The position numbers and the translations under genes are program-made. Shown piece by piece: positions 22,189 to 34,552 of a DNA stretch of 64,000 nucleotides (positions are counted from its first letter, which is position 1; every line of letters starts with the position of its first letter). Location: the NCBI RefSeq assembly GCF_024679245.1, contig NC_090176.1:21874793-21938792 (forward strand), written 5' to 3'. Under the pieces are notes generated by a model that saw nothing but the letters and a program-made list of their open reading frames with translations, ran no database searches and was not told the DNA's origin. This stretch comes from Pseudorasbora parva. Its lineage: Eukaryota > Chordata > Actinopteri > Cypriniformes > Gobionidae.

Positions 22189-25100
22189 TGCATCGTTACA
22201 CCCCTAGCACTGTAGTAATCCTTTTTTTTTACACTTAACTATTACAAATATCTTTAGCTACTGTATTCAGCTTAATGAAAAATTGAAGTGCACAAGCAAA
22301 CGATAAAGAAGGGCACTAAGAGTGCTTTCACACTAGCACTTTTGGTGCACACCCGGGTTCGATCTAGTCTCTAGTCTATCCACATGCTTTTTGCCATTTC
22401 TTGTTTAATTTGGACAATGCTGTGTACTGCAGTGTTGTGGAATGGAAGGGTATGCATGTGTGTTTTCATTAAATTTGTTTGCATGTCTATCTGTGGTGTA
22501 TTAATATGGGTTGGTTTCCTGATTATTGCATTAGTACTGCTGATATTTATCAAACACAATGCAGGAGAAGGTCTCGGGAGTCCAGACATGCTGTCTGATC
22601 AGGACTCTTCCTTTATTTCTTAGTCTCATTTAAGTACTGATTACCCACATATACGGCCCTTCACATTGGCCTCTGTGCCAAGGAAAATATTAATTTCATT
22701 TGTGCTACCTTATAAAAAGTATCTCATTTCATTCAGGCTATATTACGGTTCATAACAGAAAATGAGGTGTGGGTCAGAAAGTGGTATGTTTATTAAATTC
22801 AATTCACAGCGAAATTGGTATTTTCATATTTGACCAGAAAGTGCAAGAATGCCGTGCGGAGGTGGAAGATCGTTCTCGGAGATGGACAACGTCTTATTGC
22901 ATCATTATCATCACCATCATGATCATCGTTACTGTTTATGAGTCTGGTAATGATGTTAGGCTTGGTAATGGACCCTGCACCAACAAAAGCAATCATAGAA
23001 ATACGGCAGGAACCCCACTGCTCACGGTCATCAGGGTAAAAATGGCCAAATGTTCCAGAGATTTCCATCGTTTCATTACAGCGCAGCCTCGCTATCTCCC
23101 GCTGCACACGTATCCTCATTCAATGTTCTCATGGCTGGGAATAGGCCTTAATGTGGCATGCAATACAGCATTATTCCCATAGACTGGCACACTGTCGCCC
23201 TTTGTTGAATGCCAGAACCTGCCAGACTCATAGCCTTCGCCTTACCCTCATTCACCCTGCCTCGCTGCTAGCATTCAAAAGCTCAGGGCTCATTTAGGTG
23301 AAATCATGATTAAACAGGTGCGTTCACTGTCAAATGTCATTTTGCTCAAGGGCTCTGTGAGATGAGATCATATGGGATTCAGTGTCATGGTTTTATTGTT
23401 TGTTGAGTGAAATACAAGCTTTTTGTGATGCATTGGGGGTTCTTCAGTTTTCTAACATGACACCGATTCCAAAGAAGAGACAGTAGGATAAGGAACAAGC
23501 CTCAGTCGGTATAAATAGTATTTATGGTGATGAAAAATCTGGAACTTTAGATAACTTACTTAGTAAACCTCTAAATGCCTACTGTAGGGACAGCATTGTA
23601 AAGATGGAAAATATAATATGTGTTTGTGCCATTTTTTCATTGCTGGCTTATTGTTTATGCTATTTATGAAAAACGACTTTTTGTTTTTCTTTTGTCTTTT
23701 TTTGGTATAAAAATGTTATAAATTATTAACAGAAAATCTGTCTGAAAATACAATTGTATTTTGTCTTGTTGCATTGCAAAGCGTGTGCAAAAATGTCCAC
23801 TGCAACACGAGACAATTATTTTTGTTGTTGATAAATCTCATGCAGTTTTGACTTTTAAATATGCTTTGATGCAACTAATATCTCTTGTTGTGAAAATATT
23901 CTTAACAAGGATTGAGAATTCACAGATGCAGACTCGTAGATAAACTCAAATAAAAAAACTTAAACCCCATATCAAATGTCACAGCGGTGCTCTAAAATAT
24001 GAAAATATAAATCTCTTCGATAAGTGATTATGTACTGTGATATGCTCTTCTTAGTGCTGCATTTTTCTAAGTGAAGATTTCACTTCTCACACTTATTCAA
24101 ATGTTAAAACCGCTTGAGATTGTGAAGTTGTTAATTAGACTGCTGTTTCACAGCAACAATACTGAAGCATACTTTTAATGTAATTATAGATAATGGTTAT
24201 GACAGGGGTGTTGAAGCATTTTTCCAAGAAGTTCGGTCAACATTAGCTCACCAGTTTAGATGCATTTGAAAAAAGTTAAAACAAAACCTTTTTTCTCTGC
24301 AATTCAGCAGAACCATATTCATATTGTAAATTCTGATATACGCTTACCTGTCAATACAAAGGATGTGCTTATCAGTCAGTCCCAAAACATCTCTACAGAG
24401 CGTTAGTTAGAGAATGCAAATCTACAAACCAAAGTAGCTCTGCGTTCCCCTCATCCTCGAGAGCATTTGCCCCTGAGTTCAAAATGAGTCATCAGAATAT
24501 TTGTTGTTTTGTCAATATTTAGGAGCACACCCTCATACTGTATAGATGATGCCAACTAGCAGAAGTAAAAGTCATTGGACACAGCAAATAATTTAACATA
24601 TTAAATACATACAATTCATGCAACTTCTATTTGGCTTCTGTGAACCATTACATCATGCCAGTAATGGCCAATCTTTTCACCTTTTTAGGGTAACATTGAT
24701 TGGAGTTGTAGATTTAGTCTCTAACATCCAAGAGATCTAGTTTTCTTTTTCTCCTTTATGTTAAAGATATTGTATATTTATTGGGGTCATGGTTGTGCTC
24801 ATGTATGTCAGTACTGAGAAATGATCAAATCTGGTGACTGTTTTTCTGCAGTGCTAAGAGACTGGGCTTTTAAATGAACATTGTGTAAATATATGAATCA
24901 TACACACAATCGCAGTTTGTCTGTTGTGAACTGACAGCTCTGCTGTCCTGCAACTGCCAAGATAAACACGGTAGGCCTGTATCAAAGTCATGTTTTACAC
25001 TATCAATGATGCTTTACAATTACTCCAAGCCCAGGCAAACACAGTTTAAGCATAACATACCTCCCACTACTACTTCCTGTACTTCTCTAAATGAATGCAT

Positions 25101-25695
25101 TGTCTGAAATCAATCAACTATAAGTTGCTTTGTGCTAAATGAGCCTGCAGCATGAATGCAGCCAAAAACGTGTGATGTAATGACATAAGATCAGATGCAA
25201 GACGGAATTAAGCCATTTGTTGTGCAGAGGTCTTGTTTATACCTCACTTCTTGGCATAAGCTGAAGTTGACATTTGGAGCTGAGATTTGATTAGCATCAC
25301 ACCAGTCTCTGGGACCTCGTTGGCGGTGGTTGTGAGCTCACAGGCGTTTGATGATTTGTGGATGTTGATGTGTTCTGCTTTGTGTTTTGTCAGCATTAAT
25401 CAAAAATGTCCATTGGGCCCATGATAGAGCCTTGTGGCACTCCCCCTGTAGGACTCCGGCTGTAGAGGAGTTGTGTGGGAAGACTAGGTGACTAGATGAA
25501 AGATGACCAATGCTGTTTGTACATCAGAGTGTCCTGATACACACTGCTCTGATGTGAGCATAAAGCCATTGCTTTTTTAGAGCATAGTTACAGTTTAGAC
25601 ATCACTGTGGGAAACCTGGGTAACTGATATGTTACCTTGCTGATAATTCACACTGTTGTCTTGCTGATAATTCACATTGTTGCTTTGTTTTATAG
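22189..25695. other. Intron sequence, apparently unique
   Basis: About 3.5 kb with no transposon ends or exon candidates apart from the acceptor of the next exon. A short ATC/ATG run lies at 22900-22930. Open frames at 22769-23182 and on the opposite strand lack any recognisable domain. Confidence 0.45.
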
Positions 25696-25797
25696 GAGGG
25701 AGATTTTCTGGTACGAACCCACCATGTTGAATACTGCGACGGGGGTATTCTGGACCCTGATGATGTGCTAACAGACCTGGTGGAGGACAAGGACAAG
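25696..25797 (+). CDS. pard3b: pard3b second coding exon (residues 40-73 of the N-terminal domain)
   Basis: Encodes EGDFLVRTHHVEYCDGGILD then PDDVLTDLVEDKDK. It continues the par-3 N-terminal oligomerisation domain: HHxEY, DGGILDPDDVL and VEDKDK match PARD3B, whereas PARD3 has HRLEHGDGGILDLDDIL and DDKDR. The exon is 34 codons, phase 0 on both sides, with acceptor TTTTATAG before it and donor GTAAGG after it. Boundaries agree with the family's exon layout as I recall it. The following exon (LIAVF-type start) is not in this window. Confidence 0.9.
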
Positions 25798-27244
25798 GTA
25801 AGGCTCAAGAAAAAAAAAAACTGTTGGGTATTAATATTAGAATCCACAAGGTGTATGTTATGTAATATGTGGAGACATAACTTTTAGCCTGGAATGTAAC
25901 ATGTTGGCATCCTCAGCCCCATAAAGTAAACGTTAGGTCTTAAACCTAATTCAATGTTTTCTATAGAATTCAGGGAGTTCCTCCTCCACTCACCTAAATT
26001 TGAAAGTTAAATAAAATAAAAAAAAATACTGTTTTGTAACATTTTTGAATGTTTTTTTTAGATTGAGTTCTGCAAGTGAATACAATTTTAAGTCAGTATC
26101 CACTTGTGAACTCCATGAATAATTTGCAAGAATTATTCTTTACGAAAATTCTGATAAGCATTACCAAGCATGCATTGGATTTTCACAGTATTTGATCTAT
26201 TGTTAATAGTGGCGCATTCCACCCCATTCAATGGTAATGTTAGATATTCCAGAGAAACAAAACAGCAGAGGAAAGAACACCAGAACACATTTAGTTTCTC
26301 TCGCAAATGTGAGAAGATTTGTCGAGAAGTTGTGAGAAAAAGTGAGAAACGAAATTATTATGGAAAACGAAATCACACATATGAAAAATCACAGGTTAGG
26401 TTGTAATGCCATATGTGCCAAATATATCTGCTGTGGAAAAGAAGAAAATATTAAATCTATATTACTAAATGTAAAGTACTTGGTCCTTTTTCGTGGACAT
26501 CATGATAAAAATTGTAACCATAATGTATTGATACCTTTTTATGGACATGATGGTCGTTCTCTGTTTATAATGGAAACCCAACATACGGTTCACCGTTTCA
26601 TATGGAAAGCACATCGTTGACATTTGCTTAAGAGGAGGCCATTTGGACCACCCTCTCTCAGGAAAGAGTGGTCTCTTCAATGAGCCCTCGGGTATTCTGT
26701 TTGTCCTTTCTCTATATGGAGGTTATTATATTGAGCTGTGTGGCCGCTCCTAACTCGATAACACAAAAGGGCATTTGCCTCCTAATTGAATTTTCTCAGA
26801 CATCAGATGCAAAGCTTTTGATTTCTGCACACTAATTAATAGAAGTGAAGGCACAAGGCATTATGGGTGGCACCCTCTCTCTCTCTGAGCAAGATGGTTT
26901 CTGGGATACTGCTTTATAATCAAAGTGAGTAAGTGTTTTATAGGCTTTAGCCACAGGGAATGCAGCCCATTTCTGAGGAATAATTTGCATATGAAAGATG
27001 AAAAATTGTCATGATTTAAAGATTATGAGTGGGACTATTAACTTAGAGAGGATTGTGCCCAATGTTTCAGCATTCAGACCCTCTATAATTGGTCCTAACT
27101 ATGTCTATAAAAACAGTGCTATTTTGGTACCATATTTTGATTAAGGCTGTTGATTCAATGCGTTCATTTAATACAGTTGGTGATTAAAAAGTAGTGCTTT
27201 AAAAAGAAGCGAATGCTTTTCATTATGCTTTATGCAAAAATTAT
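25798..27244. other. Intron sequence, nothing recognised
   Basis: A+T-rich, with an A run after the donor (about 25810-25820) and short open frames at 26170-26620 lacking any domain. No transposon ends seen. Confidence 0.4.
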
Positions 27245-27863
27245 TCAATTATGCAAAATCTCCTGACAGCTAGCTGCATTGACCTTCTCCTTGATAAAAT
27301 ACAGTGGACCAACACCAGCAGCTGACATGGCACGCCAGACCATCACTGACTGTGGGTACTTGACACTGGACTTCAAGCATTTTGGCATTTCCTTCTCCCC
27401 AGTCTTCCTCCAGACTCTGGCACCTTGATTTCCGAATGACATGCAAAATTTGCTTTCATTTGAAAAAAGTACTTTGGACCACTGGGCAACAGTCCAGTGC
27501 TGCTTCTCTGTAGCCCAAAAGTGGCTTGACCTGGGGAATGCGGCACCTGTAGCCCATTTCCTGCACACGCCTGTGCACGGTGGCTCTGGATGTTTCTACT
27601 CCAGACTCAGTCCACTGCTTCCGCAGGTCCCCCAAGGTCTGGAATCGGTCCTTCTCCACAATCTTCCTCAGGGTCCGGTCACCTCTTCTCGTTGTGCAGC
27701 GTTTTTTGCCACACTTTTTTCTTCCCACAGACTTCCCACTAAGGTGCCTTGATACAGCACTCTGGGAACAGCCTATTCCTTCAGAAATGTATTTCTGTGT
27801 CTTAGCCTCTTGCTTGAGGGTGTCAATGATGGCCTTCTGGACAGGGTCGGCGGTCTTACCCAT
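27245..27863 (-). pseudogene. Tc1 transposase pseudogene
   Basis: Residues MGKTADPVQKAIIDTLKQ begin the paired-like DNA-binding region, with helix-turn-helix blocks IGCSQSAVSRHLSGKS and VETSRATVHRRVQEMGY. After VKPLL a deletion near 27517 shifts the frame, and the protein resumes as WATEKQHWTVAQWSKV. The first catalytic aspartate of the DDE triad, normally in FSDESKF, is Asn here (LFSNESKF). The frame ends after SCQEIL, so the other two catalytic acids are gone. It cannot transpose itself. Confidence 0.85.
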
Positions 27864-28174
27864 GATTGCGGTTTTGAGTAATGAACCAGGCTGGGAATTT
27901 TTAAAAGCCTCAGGAATCTTTTGCAGGTGTTTAGAGTTAATTAGTTGATTCAGATGATTAGGGTTAATAGCTCATTTAGAGAACCTTTTCATGATATACT
28001 AATTTTTTGAGATAGGAATTTTGAGTTTTCATGAGCTGTATGCCAAAATCATCAGTATTAAAACAATAAAAGACCTGAAATATTTCAGTTGGTGTGCAAT
28101 GAATCTAAAATATCATTACATTATGGAAAATAATGAACTTTATCACAATATGCTAATTTTTGGAGAAGGACCTG
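27245..28174 (-). mobile_element. Tc1-type transposon, 3'-truncated
   Basis: The 5' end is at 28174, next to TA (28175-28176), and reads CAGGTCCTTCTCC into the element. The familiar leader follows (CATATTGTGATAAAGTTCAT, AATATTTCAGGTCTTTTATT). The transposase starts at 27863. The element stops near 27245 inside the catalytic domain, so the distal third and second inverted end are lost. This Tc1 lineage is known from many fish and frogs. Confidence 0.85.
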
Positions 28175-28176
28175 TA

Positions 28177-31100
28177 GATTTCCAAGTTTTTTAACTCCCA
28201 TCTTTGAAATGTCTCTTGGGCAGTCATGCAAGTACAGCTCATATCTCTTTGAATGGGGAAACATCAAATTCTCCAAAGCTGTTCATCATTTAAATCTGAC
28301 AACAATTGTCTCATAAATGTTGTTTCTAAGCTCAAATCGTGACAAGCCCCTCTGAAAAACTGACCAGCCAGTGTGCATATGTGTCCTAAGCGATAGAATG
28401 ATAGTAATGCATATTTGCTGCTGAATGCTGACAGTTGGTGAGAAATTTGCCTTTCCATTACAAATAATATAAAAGCAAATGCTACAATATTTTTTTGTAT
28501 ACTGTTTACTTTCTTAGACAGGACTGTTAAACTACTACAGAAGGCGAATAGGAGCATTGTGTTCTCAGTCACTGGCATTATCAGTGCTGTCAAAATAAAA
28601 GCCCCGTTTCAGACACATCAGCCAAGCAGAAAAACTTAATGACCAATGTTGATATTTGATGTATCCAAATACTGGCCGATATATCGGCCTTGATGATGTA
28701 TCGGTTGACATCTAGACAGAATTGTCGAAGGCCCAGCTGAAACAGTGCTACATTGTTATGAAAGTTTATCATGTGCAGTTTTTTTAGTCTTGCCAATTTA
28801 AACATTAAAGGGATTTTAAAGCAGATAATGATGACATGAAAAGAGTAATCTATTTTGTACTCACTCGCTGCATGATTTTGGTTTTCTATGTGCAGTGTGC
28901 ACATACCTGGACACTGTGTGGATACTGAATTGAGTTCTTTTTTACATTTTATCTTGCAGACATGCACACAAAATTGTCAAATGTCAGTTTTAGTGAGTAT
29001 TCTCGTAAACACAGTTGGCTGTAAAGAGTGTTATGTCTTTATTTTCTTAAGCCTATTATACCTGCTGCTGTCTTTCATAATTGTTATTATATTAATATAC
29101 TGTGAAGATACAGTATTATTTTACTTTTGATTACTACTATTATTATTAATATTATTATTATTTAATTTCTGTAGTATGATTGCTACTGATTTAAGCTTTG
29201 GAAACACAAAACGCTTTGGGGGTGATTTGCGGTGAATATGATATTGATTTAGTATCTGCTCACATTTACATTTAATAATTTAGCAGACGCTTTTATCCAA
29301 AGCGACTTACAAACCTCATGCTCACCGATTCAGTGAATTAATTCAGTGATGGATTCAACAGGTAACAGGCGAATTCATAAAAATAACCTGCTCGATTGAT
29401 TCATTAAAACTGACTGTATGCTATTTACTCTTCTCTAAGTTTGTTATGGACTTCAGCCAGTGAAGATATTACAATAGAAAGACATGTTATCTTGCTTTTA
29501 TTATGGTACATGAAATAAAAAGACCATCGCATTCAATTCAGGCTGTAGGCTCATAGATTGGGTAAAAGAACCTGTGATTTCTCATCTTTACATGCTGAGG
29601 ATTTAGCGGTGGAGAATAGCAGTACAGGAAATGTTGGCAGTGTCTTTTATTGAACATTTATTTGTGTGAAAATTCTGTGCTGCAATTCACTGAATTTCAT
29701 GTGCGCTCACAACGAGACATACACACATGCGTGTAAGCGCATATATAAAAGCATGAACTCACTCACCATTTCTTCCACACTCACACTTGCACACAGTCCC
29801 CTGTTGGTATTGTGCCTTTATTCTGTTAGAGCGGCTATTTACTCATAAATCCAGACCGGGATGAGGAATGAGCTCTCGCTGTAGTGATGTTGCCATGGTG
29901 ACAACTTCCCAAATGTCACAGCCTGCGTTACTGTATCCTGGTGATCCAATAATTATTCTTTGCTCTTGTAAGCCAGGAGTAAGATTTTCTTTCTTTTCAG
30001 AATAATTCTTTACAGTGCTGCAGCATTTGAGGTGTTATTTTTATTTTCATAAAGTAATGACTTTAAAGCAGGTATGTGCTGCTGAGTGTATTTTTGACAT
30101 CATTTTTTTTAGAGCTGCCATATATAGTGTGTGTTTGCATTTGTGGAATGTGCCATTCGTCTAAAGGGGTTAGATCTTCCTCTGTCAACAACACCACAAG
30201 CCGTATTCTGGTAATTACTGTGGCACTCCCTCTGAAATGAAGCTAGCAAACCACTCGACTGCTAGAACACCCATAACCTAAACACCGATTATACAAGATT
30301 TGCTTGCTTTGGTCTGTTGGTTATATGTTTGCAACTGTTACACGTCTAATTAACTTATTTGATGCTTCAAAAAGTTCACAATAGAGCTAATCCATATGAG
30401 CTGTTTAGTCCAAATTTTCTGAAGATTGATTTATGATAGGCTTTTATTCAGATGTAAACACCCATTAAACACAGTTATACAGCACGTTTGACCTTCCAAC
30501 AGAACCAGTGAGGATCATTCTTGTTACGTAGGACATTTGAGCTTTCACAAGAACCAAAGAGGTTCATTCTCATGTTATGCAGCACGTTTTTTTTAAGTTT
30601 CCCTTAGTTTCTCTCTTTAAAATATCTTGAAAATGTCACAGAGTCAAACAGGTTTAAGAACCAATCAGCTATTTTAGTCTGACTACTGTGAAGATGTGCT
30701 CTGGTTTTATTGCTGAAGCTGTAAAGTAGCAAAGTTCTCAGATTTACTTTTCTTCTGTAAGGTTCCTCAGCACGTGCACACATGCTCACAAGCTCACAGA
30801 TGCCTGCATGTGTTAATGATATGCTCACAGCTCTTATTCACATTCAACTGAAGGCAAAAGATGGTACATTAGTCAACACTCTCATCAATATATGAAGAGA
30901 GAAAGATGTTAGAATATTCATCTGAATCTGTGCTGCCGACTTGTTTTTCGGCTGGAGTCAGCCGTGCCTTTGGAAGCACACTCGCTCCTTTCTGCCCTCT
31001 AGAGATCATTTATAGCATAGATGCTATTATTATGCTTATCCAGATTTAAACATTCTGTATTAGCCACCTGGGCAAAAACAAGATTAAAACTAAACAAAAA

Positions 31101-31973
31101 GGGCAAGGCAAAAACACTCCTTTATAGATTTTTCGCTACACTTTCTACACAGTATTTACAATTTTTCATTTCTCATGGTATTTCAAAAACACCCCCAAAA
31201 CTGTATCTTAAAGGTTACGGTGTAATGGCAGAGCAGGGAAAATGGAGTAATGTGTGTGTGAATAATATTGATGTGTGTGCAGGAGGTTAATTAAAAGCTC
31301 CAGTCATTCATCACGGACCGAGGGCAGGCAGACGGACTGACCGGCCTCAAATCAATCACGCGCTCTCGGCTCGCTGTACTGCTGATACTCACGCTCTCGT
31401 AGCTCACTGTGCCTTGACAGCTTTGCTAGACTTCAACACTTGTCTTTATTATTTTTTTTAACTCCAAGTGTGTTTCACATTGTCTGAGCGTGTTAAGATT
31501 TGTTCAAGGCTGTCTCAGTTTAGTCTTGCCTAAAGCCTTGATAATGTTCATCTCGCACTGAATAGAGTGTTTCTGCTTTAAGGGGCTTGTCATTTGTGTC
31601 TCCAATAAGTCACACTGTCTTGATTGTATTGGTCTATGGCATTCATAATCTCTAATTCTCTGGCTCACAATGACATTGGTTTCACTTACTGAAGATCAAG
31701 CCAGAAAGTTTGCCATTGTCTAAATCTATGTCAGTTTGTGTTGTGGTCTCGTCTTGGGGCGTATCTCAGTTTACACTAATGCTGAGCCTTTGTTGAGTGT
31801 GAGGATATAATCTTGTGCTTGCTAAGTGGGGAAGTCTTTGAGGATTGTTGCATTTTTTACTTGAACAGAATGTTCTCCTGTTTATCTTGACTTAAACTGC
31901 ACCTGCACATAAGTTTCTTGATTGGGCCTAGACGAGAGAACAGCCTATCGACTAGACCAGAATTGATTTCCTT
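28177..31973. other. Intron sequence, mostly unrecognised
   Basis: Small repeat traces only: GGCCGATATATCGGCCTTGA near 28673 (hAT-style terminus fragment) and an ATT-rich run near 29135-29165. Frames at 28264-28967 and 31021-31290 show no domain. Several stretches look unique. Confidence 0.4.
29262..29330 (+). mobile_element. Fish SINE core fragment
   Basis: Contains TTTAGCAGACGCTTTTATCC followed by AAAGCGACTTACAAA, a strongly conserved block found in several fish SINE families (HAmo-SINE-like). No tRNA head is visible on either side, so it is a short truncated copy. Confidence 0.55.
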
Positions 31974-31977
31974 TTAA

Positions 31978-32109
31978 AGGGATGGTTCACTTTAAAATGA
32001 AAATTCTGTCATCCTTTACTGACCCTCAAGTTGTTTCAAACCTGAATGAATTTCTTTCTTCAGCTGAACACAAGGGAAGATATTTTGAAGAATGTCAGTA
32101 ACCAAACAG
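31978..32109 (+). mobile_element. TTAA-flanked MITE fragment (AGGGATGGTTCAC start)
   Basis: TTAA (31974-31977) then AGGGATGGTTCACTTTAAAA, ATGAAAATTCTGTCATC and TTTGAAGAATGTCAGTAACC. Same family as 1149. Its body is broken at the TTAA at 32110 by a family A MITE, and the remainder is not found. Confidence 0.65.
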
Positions 32110-32113
32110 TTAA

Positions 32114-32367
32114 AGGTCCCGTTCTTCGCGTGTTTTCGAAGCTTTGATTATGTTTACAGTGTGCAATATAACATGAGTTCATGTTTCACGTGTAAAAAAA
32201 CCGTATTTTTCACACAGTTTACTTATCTGAACACCGCTGTTTCCTCTGTCCTAAAAATGGCCTGATGATTTCTGTTCTATGAAGTCCCTCCTTCAGAAAC
32301 ACAGAACGAGTTCTGATTGGGCCAGCGCTTCCCGTGTTGTGATTGGACAGCAGCTTAGCGCACTTTG
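32114..32367 (+). mobile_element. TTAA-flanked MITE, family A, truncated at the right
   Basis: TTAA (32110-32113) then AGGTCCCGTTCTTCGCGTG, closely matching 4058 and the complement of 15190. Homology stops at GCGCACTTTG (about 32368), where hAT sequence begins. The right end is lost. Confidence 0.75.
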
Positions 32368-32939
32368 ACATCGCGATGTGCGCGTGTGCGATATAGTCAC
32401 ATCGCCGGAGCATGCGATGTGAAGGGTAGTAGCCCATGGTGTATCAAGAGAGCGGTAGCACACAGTAAACACGAGTTTGTTGCTGGAGTGACATGCATGT
32501 TCCTCATGCCTGCACAGTGATTGGTTCGCTGTGCCACTGCTCACCGCTCACGGCCAAACATTCACTGCTTAAATGCGCGACGAAGAGGATCCAAAGAGGG
32601 GGGGAAAAGGTTTGTACCAGAAATCATCTTTTTGGGACTATTTTGGCTAACGTTACATAAAGGAGGATGTTGAAAAAAAAGAGGTACTTTGCATTAGGGC
32701 TGGGCGATATGGCCAAAATTTCATATCCCGATATAGCTCATTTGATATCCCGATAACGATATATATAACGATATAGCAAATTTTCTGTTAATTCAGTTTA
32801 TGAATAGTCTATGCAAAATTGCAATGTGGAAATGCAGTTTGAAATGATATACAAAACAAATAAAGGTAGTATGGACTACATTTTTATTTTATTTAGAACC
32901 TTTTTTAAAGCAAGACTGTTGGTAAAGTTAACACCTGCC

Positions 32940-33661
32940 TAGGGATGTTAACCGATGACCGTTTGACCGATGGCTGACCGTATCAACGTTAACCGATCAA
33001 AGTTGTCGGTTAAAATAAATAAAAAAGTGATCTCTAAATTAGGCTATTATAGACAGTGTACTAAACGCTACAGGTGGCCGTCTCATTCCAAAATCTTTTT
33101 GTGTGATTGAACATATCCCTCGCACTCAATTTTTCATAACTCGCCTGTTTGTACTTAATAAAGCAATAAAAACATTTGCTGCGAGGTCACAGCGTTTGGG
33201 TTTGCGCGCACACAAGGTTTGCAAAAAGTAAACACTCGAGGTTAGAGCCAGAGGAGACGACAGTATGAAGCGTGCATTTCGCTTAAGATGGGCTTACATT
33301 TGGAAATATATTACATCTTCATTTCAGTGGTAACACATAAGGTGTTGATCGTCTTTCTTTATTATTGTTAGCACTAACGTTACCTCGAACTAAAGCGGCG
33401 TCTCTTCGGAGCTGTCAGTTTCTTAAATGAGCTGCGGCAATTATTCAAATGAGCTTCTAACGCTGGACAAACACCTTTATTTTCAACGCGATCACCTTGT
33501 ACCCAAACCATTTCGAAACTAAAGAGCCATTGTCCTCTGATTACAAACAAGCTCCTCGGCGGCGCGTTTGCGGGACTCGTGTTTCGCGCTGTGGGGGATT
33601 TTAAAAAAGTGACGTGAGTGGAAGGGAGGCTGCAGCGCTAGGACAGTGCGTGCGCGCGCGT

Positions 33662-33716
<55 letters not shown>

Positions 33717-33860
33717 TGAGAGAGAGAGACAGAGGGAGCGCGCCTCGCGGCTGTTATTTCAAATAGCGCAGCATATTTTAAACTAATCGGTTAACCGGTT
33801 TCAACCGGCTAATGAGGCTCGGTGGTCGGTCAAGAAAATGTTTAGTTTTCACCATCCCTA
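32940..33860. mobile_element. hAT element nested inside the previous MITE
   Basis: Starts TAGGGATGTTAACCGATGAC and ends GTTTTCACCATCCCTA, with perfect 8-bp duplications CACCTGCC (32932-32939 and 33861-33868). Contains a long TG repeat. The complementary motif GGTTAACCGGTTTCAACCGG lies near the right end. No transposase coding is visible. Confidence 0.9.
33661..33735. repeat. TG microsatellite followed by GA
   Basis: About 24 TG units, then GAGTGAGAGAGAGAGACAG. It lies within the nested hAT, so it probably moved in with it or grew afterwards. Confidence 0.95.
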
Positions 33861-34064
33861 CACCTGCCTTATAAACGCCTTATCGTGGCGTAAGCGATAG
33901 AGCCTTATGTAAAACGATAGACATTTTCTATCGTCCAGACGATATATTTCGTCATATCGCCCAGCCCTACTTTGCATGGAGTGTTTTGTGGCCACAAAAC
34001 AAGAAAACCAATTTGTCTGATCACTTAAAACGGCACCACAAAGCTCTTTACAACGAATACAAAG

Positions 34065-34552
34065 CAGGGCTCGACATTAACGCTTGTCCGGTACAAGTGG
34101 ATGTTTTGAAGGGACAAGTGAAAGAGAATTTTACTTGCCTGACGGACAAGAGCCGGATTAAAACAAAAAATAACTAGCGAATCACCAAAATGCAAGAATG
34201 TTTGTGCATTAATTTAGTGTAAGTGGCGATCGATAGTGGATAATATATAATGAACTGACGATAATAAGGTCGCGCTGTTGACGCTCGTGCAGCCTCTCGA
34301 GGAGAAATTACAACACTTGAGCGTTTTCCTGAATACCATCACGACTGTAAATGACACTGATTTCATATGACAGTTCCATAAACAACTAATTAACATTCAC
34401 TTAAAGTCACTTACATTTTAGATGCAATATTTAGTGTTTTTGTTCTATTTCAGCAGTTAAAATCGTTCACAGCAGACCCGTAACACATCTCACTCATAAC
34501 AACAAGCGTGAACAATTCAGCGTTTGAATGAATCGTTTGAATGAACGACTTA
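34065..34552. mobile_element. Probable hAT-like terminus (CAGGGCTCGACATTAAC) and decayed body
   Basis: CAGGGCTCGACATTAACGCT at 34065 is a recognised type of hAT end and cuts the BED-finger frame. The motif (G)GACAAG repeats nearby (34086, 34114, 34146). No matching right end was found. Confidence 0.4.

Larger units (their letters stand above)
3450..25695 (+). other. pard3b intron 1 (22,246 bp)
   Basis: Bounded by donor GTAAGT at 3450 and acceptor TGTTTTATAG ending at 25695; both flanking exons are phase 0. It is packed with transposable elements, listed separately. No internal exon with par-3 similarity was found. Confidence 0.85.
32695..33969. mobile_element. hAT MITE (TAGGGCTGGGCGATATGGCC end), hosts a second hAT
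   Basis: Starts TAGGGCTGGGCGATATGGCC and ends GTCATATCGCCCAGCCCTA, with perfect 8-bp duplications CTTTGCAT (32687-32694 and 33970-33977). Without the inner insert it is about 346 bp. This is a well-known terminal sequence across fish genomes. It interrupts a transposase zinc-finger exon. Confidence 0.9.
32667..34063 (+). pseudogene. BED-type zinc-finger exon of a hAT transposase, split by a MITE insertion
   Basis: Left of the insert the frame reads MLKKKRYFA. Right of it comes SVLWPQNKKTNLSDHLKR then HHKALYNEYK. The NLxxHLKRHH pattern is the histidine half of a BED finger, the DNA-binding domain at the N-terminus of many hAT transposases. The paired cysteines expected upstream are not visible. 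The 8-bp duplication CTTTGCAT marks the break, and the frame is consistent on both sides. At 34065 another element end cuts the protein. Confidence 0.6.

Noticed and set aside
22769..23182. Overlapping open frames on both strands as genes
   Set aside because: No domain similarity or splice support; opposed frames of this size are expected by chance.
25632..25847. Antisense gene over exon B
   Set aside because: It is the complement of a well-supported pard3b exon with splice sites on the + strand.
33661..33735. Promoter or Z-DNA regulatory element
   Set aside because: The TG run lies inside a nested hAT, so there is no reason to tie it to gene control.
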